DNA of 64,000 nt, from the NCBI GenBank assembly GCA_039707465.1, contig CM077643.1, positions 244,868,419 through 244,932,418 of the forward strand. Reading direction: 5' to 3'. Source of the DNA: Rhabdophis nuchalis. Taxonomy: Eukaryota > Chordata > Lepidosauria > Squamata > Natricidae. Of this stretch, positions 10,900 through 21,720 are shown in pieces; the first letter of the stretch is position 1; every line of letters starts with the position of its first letter. The translations under genes were made by a program, and so were the position numbers. The notes beneath the pieces were generated by a model. That model made no database searches, was not told where the DNA came from, and was given only the letters and a program-made list of their open reading frames with translations.

Positions 10900-11500
10900 G
10901 CACCTAATCCAGCATCCTCACCACTATGTCACATTGGCTCCTCAGGAGGAAAGATATTAACAGAAGAAGGTGCATCTTTCCAACAATGTATCAGTCTCCT
11001 GTTTTAAATCCAACCCCTTGACATATTACGACCCTCAGCACCCACTATTGGCTTACTGCACCTCTGGCCATCAACAAGTCCAAGTGGGGTCCTGTCCAGA
11101 CCCTTCTCTGGTCACCTACCAGAAGCTTTCCCCAAACAGGGATAGGTCTGTGCCTAAAATCCTGCTTCCTTGCCTCGTTTGTGCAAGCTGCTTGTATACA
11201 TCACTTCTTCGCTCTTCAGCCCTGCCTTCCTCCATGCGGCTCTGCTTCTCCCCAAAATGCAGGCATGCGCTTGATTTATTCTGCCAGCAAAGGCTTTTAC
11301 TGCTGCAACTGTGCTTGCCGTCTCTTGTGTCCCAATCAAAGGCTAATAGCTCGTTCCCTTCTGCTGGATGAGGTTCTCGCTAATCCCCCATAGATGCCTG
11401 GAATAAAAAAATAATAAAAAAAATATTTTAAAAAAAAGTCAAAATCATTTTTGCCTTTTTCAGCCTGCTGTCTGTCTCCTATTATTCCCGTGGTTTAAAT
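10900..11500. other. Unassigned sequence
   Basis: Pyrimidine-rich sequence without a recognisable gene. The 133-aa ORF at 10970-11371 is leucine/serine/cysteine-rich and has no family features. An A-rich stretch lies at 11404-11437. Confidence 0.3.
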
Positions 11501-12640
11501 TGTTCGTGTCTCTCAACATTATGGCACAACCTGAGGTGCTTACAGAGCTTTCAGCGGTGCCATTAAGTGCTTTAAACCCCTTTCTCCCTGTCTGGACTTA
11601 GTTTATCTCATTAGACAATTCTTGCTCTGAGCTCCCGGAGAGAAACAGTAGCAAACTCAGAGAGCTTCGTAATGGCTTTCAGATTCCGGATTTATGCATT
11701 GCGACCCGGGGCTCACAGAGCTGAATATATAAAACTCAACCACCACCACCACCGCCGCCTCCTCTTCTCCTTTACAATCAGACCCTATATATTATGCCAT
11801 ATCTTCACGGTTGTTTGGATATATTATATACATGACATCTGAGGTTTGCTATTTGAGGAGCTGAATATAGCTCTGAGCACACAAAGGATGCAAATCGGGC
11901 TAATTGACAAAAAGAAAAAAAAATCCAGTCTGTCAGCTATTTCTTTAATTTTAATGGTACCTTAGTCAGTCACTTTAATCATAAGGTAGACCTTGCCTCA
12001 CCCTGCTCCCAACTTGATAGCACTTTACTCTCTATAAGAAATCAAAGCACTTCACAAAAGCACTCTAGCATAATATAATCCACCTTCCTTCTCACCATGG
12101 AATGGCAATATAACTGGTGGTGAAAGGGAAATAGCGATTTAGTCTGCACCACAGTTTCAACCAGAGAGAGGAGAATAATAAATTACACTATTTGCATCCA
12201 TTATTGATTGAGTTGTGTGACAAAATTATTCCCAGATTAAGCAATCTGCTGATCCTGCCAATCTGATTCAGCCAGAAATAATTCTGTATTTTAACTTTTA
12301 GACAGGTTCAGCAAAATAACTAGCTCTCCGATATCGTAATATTACTTCACGGGTCAGATTGTTGCATTTTATCAATGCGTGGGAATAGGCAAGCAACAGC
12401 ACCCAATGGGATGAATCATGAAGTCGTTCTGATTGGCATAAAGCTTTTCTTTAGGCAGTAAACCAACTTAATTAAGTGTGAAACGAGACATAAACATGTT
12501 TTTTTTTTAACATTTATGTTGCACATTGAAAAAATGGAAAAAGCACTTGTAGGGGAGTAATTAATAGTCACGTGATTTCAAAGACAGGAACAAAAAAGGA
12601 ATTTAATCCTTTTCGCATTAGTATAAATTGGATGAAAAAC
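11500..12640. other. Candidate conserved non-coding block
   Basis: About 1.1 kb with no transposon signature, no simple repeat apart from a short (CCA)n-like patch at 11740-11760, and no credible exon. It contains homeobox-like and CCAAT-like words, for example CCAACTTAATTAAGTG near 12465 and ACCCAATGGGATGAATCATG near 12401. A developmental enhancer is possible, but the evidence is only textual. Confidence 0.3.
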
Positions 12641-12739
12641 ATTCCTCAGAAGTTGCATTTGCAGAAATAGACATGGAAGATGTATTCATTTCAGGGGAAG
12701 AGCAGGGATGGAAATGGCTTCTATTGCTACTTCTATTCG

Positions 12740-13915
12740 CGAAGAGATGGCGGTCTGCCTCTGAGCTCCGCGCGGGCCGCGGGGGCTCTTTGGAAAATAG
12801 GGATGCCGCCCGACCCTCTTTACCAGCTTTGAGGGTCGGGCCCAGTAAGTGACCACCCTGGCTTACCATCGAGGCCATGGACGGCCTCCCAGGGTGAGTT
12901 GACGGCCGAGAACGGGGGTTTTGCTGACCGGAAGGTGCCGGTCAGCTGGAGACGCCGGGCGTTAGGCCGATGTCGGGCCGATGCCGGGCTTGTAGAGCCC
13001 GCGGGGGAGAAAGCGGGGGAGAAAGCGGAGTGTTGGAGGCCGGGCAGAAGGTCTGCTGGACGCTGGAGAGGCGGAGACCGGGCAGGAGGCTGGGCAGGAG
13101 GCTTGCCAGAAGGTCTGCCGAGGCGTGCCGAATGTCGAAGGCCGAAGGACGTGAGAGGCCGGGCTGCCAGAGGCCGGGACGCCAGGCTGGACAGAAGGCA
13201 AGCTGGGACTGCCGAGTGCAGGGGGCCATGGGGGGCCAGGACGCAGAAGGCCGGGATGCCAGCTTGGGAGGGACAACTGGCGAGGACGATCTAGGCCCGA
13301 TAACAGCAGGGCCGTAGCCGAGATGACCCAATCTGGACTCCTTATTTGGCCGACTCCATTATTGTACCGGTGAGTGGGAAAATCGGAGGTCTAGCAGCCG
13401 GGAGCCGGGAGGCCGCATAACAGCTGGGCCGAGGTCTAAGAAGATCCAGGCTGAGGCCCTGTTCCCTACTGACTCTGCCCTGTTTAAACCAACTTAAACC
13501 AGGACCCACAAGGGGGGCCGTGAGATCCTGCAAGGGGCCCAACCATGTACCATCTTTGGCTGAGGCCTGAGGCTCTGGAAGAGTGGGACTGGACTGGACT
13601 TGCTAAGGCCACGCCTGTGATAGTGCACTTATGTGATCATGTGCACTTTATGTGATTATTTATTGACCATCTCACCCAGGATTTTAACTTCTCTATACCG
13701 TATTATTGACTTACTGGAATTAATTAATTTTAACACCTATTTAATATTTATTGAATATATATTTTAACATCTGTAATATTTATTTAATATTTATTCTGAC
13801 CATCCAAGCATCTCTGTAACCAACTGATTCCCTGCTGTTGATGTGACCCGTAATATATTCAAGGGCAGACCTAATCCTACTGCGGGAGTCCCCCCTCTCG
13901 CAGGTATGGCCCGCT
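12740..13915 (+). promoter_or_regulatory. GC-rich 5' UTR / likely internal promoter of L2 copy 2
   Basis: This CpG-dense block abuts the LINE coding region and consists of loosely repeated GGCCGGG, CCAGGCTGG and GGAGGC units. LINEs of this class carry an internal promoter at their 5' end. By position and composition this is the best candidate, but no core promoter element can be proven. Confidence 0.5.
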
Positions 13916-14143
13916 GTGTTATCAAGGGCACACTTTGATGAGGGACTAATAAGTCAGGAGAAGTGGCGAAAGCGCAGGTGTAGGGGTTTTTTAGTTAAAA
14001 AATTGTTGTCTGTTTTAGGGGGTACCAGGGAGGGGGGAGGGTATAGACAGGTTGAGACTAGCCAGAAGGGAACGGGCCGAACCAGCAGACGACGGAGGGA
14101 GGCGGATGGTCCCGCCAAGAGGGGGGATACAGGGGTCGTTTCC

Positions 14144-17101
14144 ATGGAGGGCCTACCCATTGAGAGGGTGGCAGGGAGAGGCAGATCCGATGGGAGACAA
14201 GTCCTATCCTCCCGGTTGGGGGCACGAGGCCGATGGTTAAAAACGGTCAAGTGCCACAACCCCCGCAGGCTAGGTGGTCAGGGAGTACAGAGCCAGGGTC
14301 TACGGCTGATGTTCTGCAATGCCAGGTCCGTGGTCAACAAAGCCCCCCTCATCCATGATCTTGTGTCAGAGGGGGAGCCGGACCTGGTAGGAATTGCGGA
14401 GACCTGGTTGGGCCACGAGGGAGGACTCCCCCTCGTTGAAATGTGCCCACCAGGTTACCGCGCTTTTCATCAGCCTCGGGCCCTAGGCAGGGGTGGTGGG
14501 GTAGCGGTTATCATTAGGGAAGGTCTGGAGCCGAGAGAGACCATTGTGCCACAGACCACCGGTTGTGAGTCCCTCTGCGTGAAATGGGGCCTAGGGAGGC
14601 AGTTGGGCTTGCTAGTTGTATACCTGGCTCCCCGCTATGTAGCAGCAGCCCTGCCCGAGCTCCTCGAGGTGATCGCTACGATGGCAGTTGAGACCCCCAG
14701 ACTTTTAGTCATGGGGGACTTTAATCTGCCATCGGTGGGCGAATCATCTGGGGTAGCTCGGGAGTTCATGGCTTCCATGACGGCCATGGACCTGACCCAA
14801 GTAATTCAAGGCCCCACTCACGAGGGTGGACATACACCGGATCTCATCTTTGTCTCAGGCCAATGGAAGAGTGATCTGGGTATAGGGGATATAGTCATCA
14901 CGCCCTTGTCATGGACAGACCACTCACTTCTCCGGCTCGACTTTCCAACCGCTGCCCCTCACCGCGGGGAGGCGAAACCTGAGTCACCAATTTGGTTCCG
15001 CCCCAGGCGCCTGATGGACCCTGATGGGTTCCAGACGGCGCTTGGGCCACTTCCTGTACCCCTGACCCGCGCCCCGATGGAGGACCTCATGGCCGCATGG
15101 AATACTGCGACCACGGGAGCCTTGGATCGGGTCGCACCCTTGCGGCCTCTCTTGTGGCGGCGAGCCACCCTGGCTCCTTGGTTCACCGAGGAGCTAAGGG
15201 TGATGAAACGCCACAAGAGATGCCTAGAGAGAAGATGGAGGTCTACCCGTTCTGAATCCGACCGGACACAGGTAAGAGCCCATTTACGGACTTACATTGT
15301 GGCGCTGAGAGTGGCCAAACGCCATCATTGTGCCACCCTCATAGCATCCGCAGAAAACCGCCCTGCTGCCCTGTTTAGGGTGACCCGCTCCCTCCTCCAA
15401 CAGAGGGTGCGGGAAGCCCCGCTACAGGGTAGAGCAGAGGAATTTGTGACTTTTCTGCAGGAGAAAATCGCTCAGATACAGAACGAGTTAGCCCCCATTG
15501 ATGGCCCAGTGGGATGCCACGAGACAGATCTTGTTTGGGAGGAGTTTGACTCCGTTACTTCCGAAGATATGGACAGGTTACATGGGCGACTGCGAGCCAC
15601 CACATGTTTATTGGACCCGTGTCCCTCCTGGCTTGTACTGGCATCCTGGGAGGTGACACGAGGCTGGCTCCAAGAGGTTGTCAACGCATCCTTAAGTGAG
15701 GGTTCCTTGCCTGCTTCCCTAAAAGAGGCTATGGTGAGGCCCCTCCTTAAGAAGCCCTCTTTGGATCCAGCTCTTTTAACCAACTATCGTCCAGTCTCCA
15801 ACCTTCCCTTCTTGGCGAAGGTTGTTGAGAGTGTGGTGGCACAACAGTTTCCCCGTCACCTGGAGGAAGTTGATTATCTAGACCCGCGCCAGTCCGGTTT
15901 TCGGCCCGGGCATAGCACCGAGACGGCATTGGTCGCGTTGGTCGATGATCTCTGGAGGGCCAGAGATGGGGGTTGTTCCTCCATCCTGGTCCTATTAGAC
16001 CTCTCGGCGGCTTTTGATACCATCGACCATGGTATCCTATTGCATCGGTTGGGGGTGGGAGGCACCGTTTTACAGTGGTTCTCCTCCTACCTCTCTGGCC
16101 GATCGCAATTTGCGTTGACAGGAGAGCAGAGGTCGACCCTGAGACCCCTCACATGTGGGGTGCCTCAGGGGTCGGTCCTCTCGCCTCTCCTGTTTAACAC
16201 ATATATGAAGCCGCTGGGTGAGATCATCCGTGGTTTTGGGGTAGAGTACCATCTCTACGCTGATGATACTCAGCTGTATATATCTACCCCAAACCACCCC
16301 AACGATGCCGTAGCGGTGATGTGCCAGTGCCTGGAAGCCGTACGGATCTGGATGGGAAGAAACGGACTCAAGCTCAACCCGACCAAGACCGAGTGGCTGT
16401 GCTTTCCGGTTGCCCGATTCAACCAGTTGACTCCATCGCTGGCCATTGGGGGCGAACATCTTGCCCCAGTGGATGGGGCGCGCAACTTGGGTGTCCTCCT
16501 GGATGCCCGGCTGTCCATGGAAGATCAAGTGACAGCCGTGGCCAGGAGGGCGTTTTACCAGGTTCGCCTGGTTCGCCAGTTGCGCCCCCTATTGGATCGG
16601 GACGCCCTTCGCACAGTCACTCATGCTCTCGTGACATCCCGACTGGACTATTGTAACTCTCTCTACATGGGGCTCCCCTTGAGGTGCACCCGAAGACTTC
16701 AGCTGGTCCAGAATGCAGCCGAGCGAGCAATAATGGGTACCGCAAGGTATACCCATGTAACACCGCTCTTGCACGAGCTGCACTGGCTACCTGTCGTCTT
16801 TCGGGTGCGCTTCAAGGTGTTAGTTCTCATCTTTAAAGCGCTCCATGGCTCGGGACCTAGCTATCTGCGGGATCGGATTCTGCCTCATACATCCTCCCGG
16901 CCGATTCGCTCCCACAGAGAGGGACTTCTCCGGGTGCCGTCCACTAGACTTTGTCAGCGGGCGACGCCCAGGGGAACGGCCTTCTCTGTGGCGGGCCCAG
17001 CCCTCTGGAACAACCTTCCCCCCCGACATCAGAACAACTACGGACCTCCGCTCCTTCCGTCAGAAATTAAAAACTCATTTTTTTCTGCTTGGCCGGCCTA
17101 G
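14144..17101 (+). CDS. L2-type ORF2: AP endonuclease-reverse transcriptase, C-terminus frameshifted
   Basis: Nicks target DNA and reverse-transcribes LINE RNA at the nick. The frame is open from 13916, but the first in-frame ATG is 14144, giving about 985 residues. The endonuclease occupies about residues 55-280 ([12 protein letters not shown] at 55, [12 protein letters not shown] near 255). The RT spans about 540-800 (NYRPVSNLPFL near 547, AFDTIDH near 622, YADD at about 705). A C-terminal region follows. The last ~26 codons are off frame. A run of C near 17020 has seven bases where copies 1 and 4 have six. A T run near 17080 has seven where the aligned reading of the family C-terminus needs six. 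The correct tail is visible in another frame. These could be real mutations or assembly errors in homopolymers. All key catalytic motifs are intact. Confidence 0.92.
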   Translation: MEGLPIERVAGRGRSDGRQVLSSRLGARGRWLKTVKCHNPRRLGGQGVQSQGLRLMFCNARSVVNKAPLIHDLVSEGEPDLVGIAETWLGHEGGLPLVEMCPPGYRAFHQPRALGRGGGVAVIIREGLEPRETIVPQTTGCESLCVKWGLGRQLGLLVVYLAPRYVAAALPELLEVIATMAVETPRLLVMGDFNLPSVGESSGVAREFMASMTAMDLTQVIQGPTHEGGHTPDLIFVSGQWKSDLGIGDIVITPLSWTDHSLLRLDFPTAAPHRGEAKPESPIWFRPRRLMDPDGFQTALGPLPVPLTRAPMEDLMAAWNTATTGALDRVAPLRPLLWRRATLAPWFTEELRVMKRHKRCLERRWRSTRSESDRTQVRAHLRTYIVALRVAKRHHCATLIASAENRPAALFRVTRSLLQQRVREAPLQGRAEEFVTFLQEKIAQIQNELAPIDGPVGCHETDLVWEEFDSVTSEDMDRLHGRLRATTCLLDPCPSWLVLASWEVTRGWLQEVVNASLSEGSLPASLKEAMVRPLLKKPSLDPALLTNYRPVSNLPFLAKVVESVVAQQFPRHLEEVDYLDPRQSGFRPGHSTETALVALVDDLWRARDGGCSSILVLLDLSAAFDTIDHGILLHRLGVGGTVLQWFSSYLSGRSQFALTGEQRSTLRPLTCGVPQGSVLSPLLFNTYMKPLGEIIRGFGVEYHLYADDTQLYISTPNHPNDAVAVMCQCLEAVRIWMGRNGLKLNPTKTEWLCFPVARFNQLTPSLAIGGEHLAPVDGARNLGVLLDARLSMEDQVTAVARRAFYQVRLVRQLRPLLDRDALRTVTHALVTSRLDYCNSLYMGLPLRCTRRLQLVQNAAERAIMGTARYTHVTPLLHELHWLPVVFRVRFKVLVLIFKALHGSGPSYLRDRILPHTSSRPIRSHREGLLRVPSTRLCQRATPRGTAFSVAGPALWNNLPPRHQNNYGPPLLPSEIKNSFFSAWPA

Positions 17102-17302
17102 GTTAGTCTCTACCCAGGGATTAGGGGTTGTTAATTTTAAATGGGAATTTTAGTGCAGGGATAGTTAAATTTAATTTGTTTTTAGTGTATTTATGTATAT
17201 TTTTTATGCTGTTTTAATTTTCTCCCTGTACACCGCTCCGAGTCCCCTAGGGGAGAGGACGCGGTTATACAAATAAATATTCGTTCGTATTCGTATTCGT
17301 AT

Positions 17303-17618
17303 CCAGGCCCACTTGGTTCTTCCTATTCAGAAGGACTCTCAAAGAATAAAGGAAAGGTCTCCTTGAGCTATCTACGTGTGGCAATTATGGCAACCTTGGA
17401 TCAGTGCTACATCCCTGTGATCATGCATTGTCTGCATCAGTGCAAGTCTATGTTGCTTGCACTGAATGTAGACCCCATGATTTCATTTGAAAAGACATTG
17501 CAAAGATATGCAAAGTTGTGTAACCGTCATGCAAGAGTTTTGGAGTGGATGATTTCCTGTTGAAATCAAGAACTTTTGAAATGTCCTATCTCCTTCTTCT
17601 TAGAATACCATATAGAAG
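17303..17618. other. Unassigned sequence
   Basis: No gene or repeat recognised between the LINE tail and the next SINE-like segment. Confidence 0.3.
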
Positions 17619-17960
17619 TGTGATGGCTCAGTGGATTAATGATTCTGGATATAATCTCTGCTCCTGCAGTTGGAGTCCTAACATTGTGTAGCAGGGTAGC
17701 TCCTGCCACTCACCTCAGCTTCTGTTCACCTAGCAGTTCAAAAGTGGTCTGTGCGGGTAGATGAATAGGTACCACTTTGATGGGGAGATGAGTTGGTGCT
17801 CTGTTCAGGCAGTCAGATTTCTGATGGCTCTGAACCTTCCCAGTTGCTGTGGCCATTTATGAGGCAGCTCTGGGGAAGAATGCTGTCGGAAGACCAGCTA
17901 CTCTTTTTTTCTAGTGCGAAGCCAGCTCACCCTCCTGTGGCCCACCTTGTGGTGTGCATG
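17619..17960 (+). mobile_element. Degenerate Sauria-like SINE
   Basis: It starts GATGGCTCAGTGGATTAATG (tRNA A-box-like). It shares AGCTTCTG-CACCTAGCAGTTC-AAAG and the ATAGGTACCACTTTGATGGG region with the better copies at 52025 and 59590. It is heavily diverged and the end is unclear. Confidence 0.6.
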
Positions 17961-18113
17961 AGTGTGTCCTTCTCTGCAATAGTATTGTGGGCTCCTGGCT
18001 AATGTAACAACACCATACCCTAGTAATAATAGCAAGCTCCATAGTATCTACTCTTTCTTTAAAAAGGAATAGAGGGATGGATCTGAAGCCTCCCCTCACA
18101 GTGACCTGCTGTA

Positions 18114-18491
18114 CAGGTAGTCCTTGACTTACAACCATTTGTTTAATGTTCAAAGTTACAATGGCGTTGAAAAAAGCGACTTAAGACTGGTCCTTGTGCT
18201 TATGACAGTTTTATCAATGCGTGGGAAGTATCCTCAGAGTTGCTGCTAAAAATGTTGGTGCTTGGCAATCAGCTTGTATTTATGACAGCTGCAGAGTCCC
18301 TGGGTCATGTGATCACCATTTGCAAATTTCTCAGTTGGCTTCAGACAAGCAAAGTCAATGAGGGAAGCCAAATTCACTTAATGACCGTGATGAAAAAGGT
18401 TATAAAACTTTGTTGTAAGACTCCCTGAACATTACCTTGTTAGCAATGGGAATTCTAGTCCCTATTGTGGTCATAAGTGGAGGACTACTTA
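18114..18491. mobile_element. TA-flanked MITE, GTAGTCC-end family
   Basis: The left end is CAGGTAGTCCTTGACTTAC and the right end is the inverse, GTGGAGGACTACTTA. TA flanks both sides (18112-18113, 18492-18493). The interior text about tone-like GTTACAATGG and GGTCATGTGATCACC blocks is shared with 33194-33578 and 41577-42810. No coding capacity. Confidence 0.75.
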
Positions 18492-18949
18492 TATTCTGAA
18501 ATTGCTGAGGAAACCAATGCAAAAAAAAAAAAAAATTGAGGATGAGGACAGGATGCTGGTTGGCTGGTGATTTGTGTGTTCCATCCCTGGAGAGCTGGAG
18601 GGAGATTTGGTCAGCTTATTTGTAAGTTTCATCTGGAGATCTCATCTGATGGTCAGCAGAGAAGACACTTTTGAGGTGCTTTGAAAATACTTTATTATGT
18701 TGGTTAGCAAAAATAGTGACACCCACTGTTTTTTCTCATTTGATTGATCACACTTATATTCTGTTTTTCCTTAAGAAGCAAAAAGAAGTGGGGATGATTC
18801 TTTTTATTCACTTGACTCAGAGAAAGATGAGTTAGCCAAACCTACATCAAATATATTGTGGTCAATATTTCTGCTTATAAAGCTGAAATAAGTAAAGACA
18901 AGGAAACTATTTGAGGGTAGTAAATAGAAGTTTTGATTGTTTGATTCAT

Positions 18950-19400
18950 TATGCGCCATCAAGTCATTGTTGATTCTTAGTGACCATACATATAGATTTT
19001 CTCCGGGATGCTCTCTTTGTAATCTAGTCTTTCAACAGTGTCCTCATCATCACAGTATCTGAGTCCATCCACCTTCCTGCTGGTTGTCCCCTTTTTCTTT
19101 TCCTTCAAACTTTCCCAATATTACAACCTTCTCCAGAGAGTAGATACAATGGTACTTATTACAAACACATTGCATAATGTGTCCCAAGTAGGGTAATTTG
19201 ATTTTGGTCATTTGTGCCTCAAATGAAAACTCTGGATTGATTTCTTCAATGATGTAAACAAACAAACAACCATTTTGTTTGTTTTTATGGCTGTCCATGG
19301 TACTCTCAGGAGTCTTTGCCAACATCAAAGTTCAAAAGCATTATGGCTCTTCCTATCCTAGTTTTTCGAAGTCTAGCTTTTGCTTCTACAGAGTGTCACA
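18950..19400 (-). mobile_element. BovB/RTE-like LINE 3' fragment
   Basis: The minus-strand translation contains SLEKVVILGKFEGKEKG followed by GGWTQIL, which fits the RTE/BovB C-terminal block with its basic GK-rich end. The plus-strand end, GCCATCAAGTCATTGTTGAT, is the 3' terminus read in reverse. It is degraded and interrupted by an AAACAAAC patch. Confidence 0.6.
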
Positions 19401-19416
19401 GGGAATGCAATGGCTG

Positions 19417-19724
19417 CAGTGGTGGGTCTCTGGATCCCATTGCAACTGGTACAATGCAATGGGGCTGGATGTCCACCATATACACGTGCACAGTGCACAT
19501 GCATGCATATTTACCACCCGCGACACTCCAGCTGCTCGGCAGAGCATCACGCAGGCGCCATATGCTCCATGCATGTGCGTGAAAGCCCCAATTGGCTCAA
19601 ATACAGATAAGGAGGGAGGACAGGTGAGTGGGCCCTCCAGAGCACTGTATTGGAATGATATCTGGTGCTCCCAGCAAGTACCGGTATGCCTGTACTGGGG
19701 CGTACTAGTCGTATCCCACCACTG
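19417..19724. mobile_element. hAT-type MITE, family A, 7/8 TSD
   Basis: Its ends are CAGTGGTGGG and CCCACCACTG. AATGGCTG at 19409-19416 and CATGGCTG at 19725-19732 match at 7 of 8 bases. The interior resembles, in reverse, the copy at 44738-45084. The 225-aa ORF running through it (19279-19956) is not a gene. Confidence 0.85.
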
Positions 19725-19739
19725 CATGGCTGGTACAAT

Positions 19740-20188
19740 TCTGATCTTCAGCTATATTAATAATGAAATTAACCCAGAGACACCGGCGATCATAAGTCCT
19801 ATATTCAGAATGTTGATTATGTCTTTGGTGACCGAATCTAAATCATCGGATGCTTTAACAACGCATTATTATGAAATGAAGTTCAAACAGCCTTTTGAAG
19901 GTATTATTTGCAATTACATTAAAAAAAAACTAAGGCAGGGTAATATATCACACTAAACTAAAATATGGTTTACTTGTTTGTGGCCTATTAAAGTGGTGGA
20001 TTTAATGGACAGGTGGCTTAATAAATGAATCCATTCATAATTTATGGATTATATGGCTCATTGCATTGATAAAACTGGAAAATTCGACTTCATTCATTAA
20101 ATCATGGTCAAGCAGCCCATACGGGTAAAGAAGTAGGCACTTTTTTGCAACTACAATATCTACTTGTCATTTCTCTGTCTTTCCTTCA
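19740..20188. other. AT-rich unassigned sequence
   Basis: No gene or recognisable repeat. Confidence 0.3.
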
Positions 20189-20245
20189 TATATCTATATC
20201 TATATCTATATATCTATATCTATATCCATATCTACCTACCTACGC
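20189..20245. repeat. (TATC)n-type microsatellite
   Basis: Imperfect TATC and TATA units followed by two CTAC units. Confidence 0.9.
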
Positions 20246-20309
20246 AATAAAGATATCAGAATGGTAGGATTAACTCTTTCAAGGTTTTTTTTTCCAAAGT
20301 GGGATTTTA

Positions 20310-20830
20310 ATTTTTATTTATTTACTTAAGAAAATTTATATAGCTGCACAATTCACTCTTAGTGACTTCAGGAAGCTTACAACAATAAAAAACCAATATG
20401 TAAACAATAAAAAATAATACCTCCCTTCACCCTCCACAGTGACAATAATTAAATGAGCCATTTGATGGGCTTCCTCTCCTCCTCCCTCAACAGGTCCCCA
20501 GTCCTGTTGGAAAACCAGGTTTCTGGGCCTTGCAAAAGAATGTCAAAGTGGGGGGCAATCTTCTATCTATGATGTTGTACAGGGAAGGAGCCACTATGGA
20601 GAAGGCCCTTCTTCTTAGTCTCACTAGATGGACCTCCTTAGGAAAGGGGACTTGTAGCCTTAGTTTATTTACATTTATATCCCGCCCTTCTCCGCAAAGG
20701 ACCCAGGGCCCAAAGGACCCAGCCTTCCCTGCCTCCCCGCTCTGGTGGGTTGGTCAGATGTGACTGGGAAAAGATGGTCCTTTGGATAAAGTGGCCCCAA
20801 GCCATGTAGGCTAAGTCACCTAGTGTGACT
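20310..20830 (-). mobile_element. Old L2-like LINE relic
   Basis: The plus-strand text CACTATGGAGAAGGCCCTTC and the TTTACATTTATATCCCGCCC segment parallel the L2 ORF2 end and 3' terminus in reverse. Divergence is much greater than among the four younger copies, and no frame is open. Confidence 0.6.
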
Positions 20831-21715
20831 TTGGAAAGTGAGACTAGTAGCCTATAAATGTTATAATAAAATCTGGATTCAGATATTAAATTTCATCATT
20901 TACATGGTACTGGGAGGGCTCACAACATAGCTATTTGGAAAATTTCTTTCTAAATAATTTCATCATGATTTTTCTTTGACAGTATGAGACAAACTACTGT
21001 ACTTTCCTGTGATTTAAACACGTGTTTCTCAAAAGCTCTTGCACCTCATTTTGGAGACTTAACGTTTTAATTAGTTTTAGATTAAAATTCTTTTCGTGGA
21101 ATCCATAAAATCTGCTTATTAAACACAGGCTGTTTAGTGGGAGAATGGTAAGTGAATTTGTCATGGTGGTGGTGGTAGTAACAATAATGCTATTTTACAA
21201 AAAAAAAAAATCCTTATAGTGCTATAAAAAAGGCTATAAAGATTTACCATAAGGTAAAGAAAGCAGTAAGAAGGCAGCATAAAAAAAAAAGGGGGGGGGG
21301 AAGCAAGAAGGGTTCAAAATGAACAAAGGTATTAATATCAGCAACAAGTTACTTCCATACATGTTTAGCTTGTCACTTAATAAGGCTATAATTAGCCTAT
21401 CTGAAAAATGTTAACAACATGACAGGTAATGACTATGAATCTTAATTGCAAGAATAATGCATTTAATAAAGAAGACAATTTTGCCTCACTCTGTGCTCAT
21501 TTTACTGACAGTGACAGACACGGTTAAAGCAGCTGAAGTTGGGGAACATCTGTATTGTCAGTGGCACTAGATATCTGGAAAGACTTCTTACTGCTTCTTT
21601 GATCTGTGTTTATTTCATTGTAAACAAGTACAATGACAATAAAGATTATAAATTATTATCTCTAATATTATGTATATACTCACAGAAAGATCAACAGGTG
21701 AATAGGAATAGACAC
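20830..21715. other. AT-rich flank of the Gypsy element
   Basis: Unique-looking AT-rich sequence with short A and G homopolymers (21200-21211, 21281-21300). The stretch 21380-21510 has homeobox-like words (GCTATAATTAGCC, CATTTAATAAAG). No gene is recognised. Confidence 0.3.
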
Positions 21716-21720
21716 ACAAA
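21716..21720. repeat. Gypsy target-site duplication, left
   Basis: ACAAA directly abuts the left LTR and is repeated at 26371-26375 after the right LTR. Five bases is a usual size for Ty3/Gypsy integrases. Confidence 0.85.

Larger units (their letters stand above)
12740..17290 (+). mobile_element. L2/CR1-type LINE, copy 2 (longest, near intact)
   Basis: This copy includes a GC- and CpG-rich 5' region (about 12740-13560), a short AT-rich stretch (about 13620-13830), ORF2, and a 3' UTR ending in the family hairpin segment at 17227-17265. The tail is a short TATTCG repeat (17277-17302) rather than (AAT)n. Copies 1, 3 and 4 lack the 5' region, so its left limit is approximate. No recognisable ORF1 protein was found in it. 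The open frames there are Gly/Arg/Ala-rich by composition. Confidence 0.85.

Noticed and set aside
10507..11007. ORFs of 72-83 codons on both strands
   Set aside because: They lie across a MITE with a tandem internal duplication and repeat the same peptide twice.
12899..13331. Overlapping ORFs of 129, 131, 115 and 104 codons in GC-rich DNA, first taken for a CpG-island gene
   Set aside because: Several frames on both strands are open at once, which is a composition effect, and the block adjoins LINE ORF2 as its 5' region.
19279..19956. 225-codon ORF
   Set aside because: It spans a BovB-like fragment, a target duplication and a hAT-type MITE, so it cannot be one gene.
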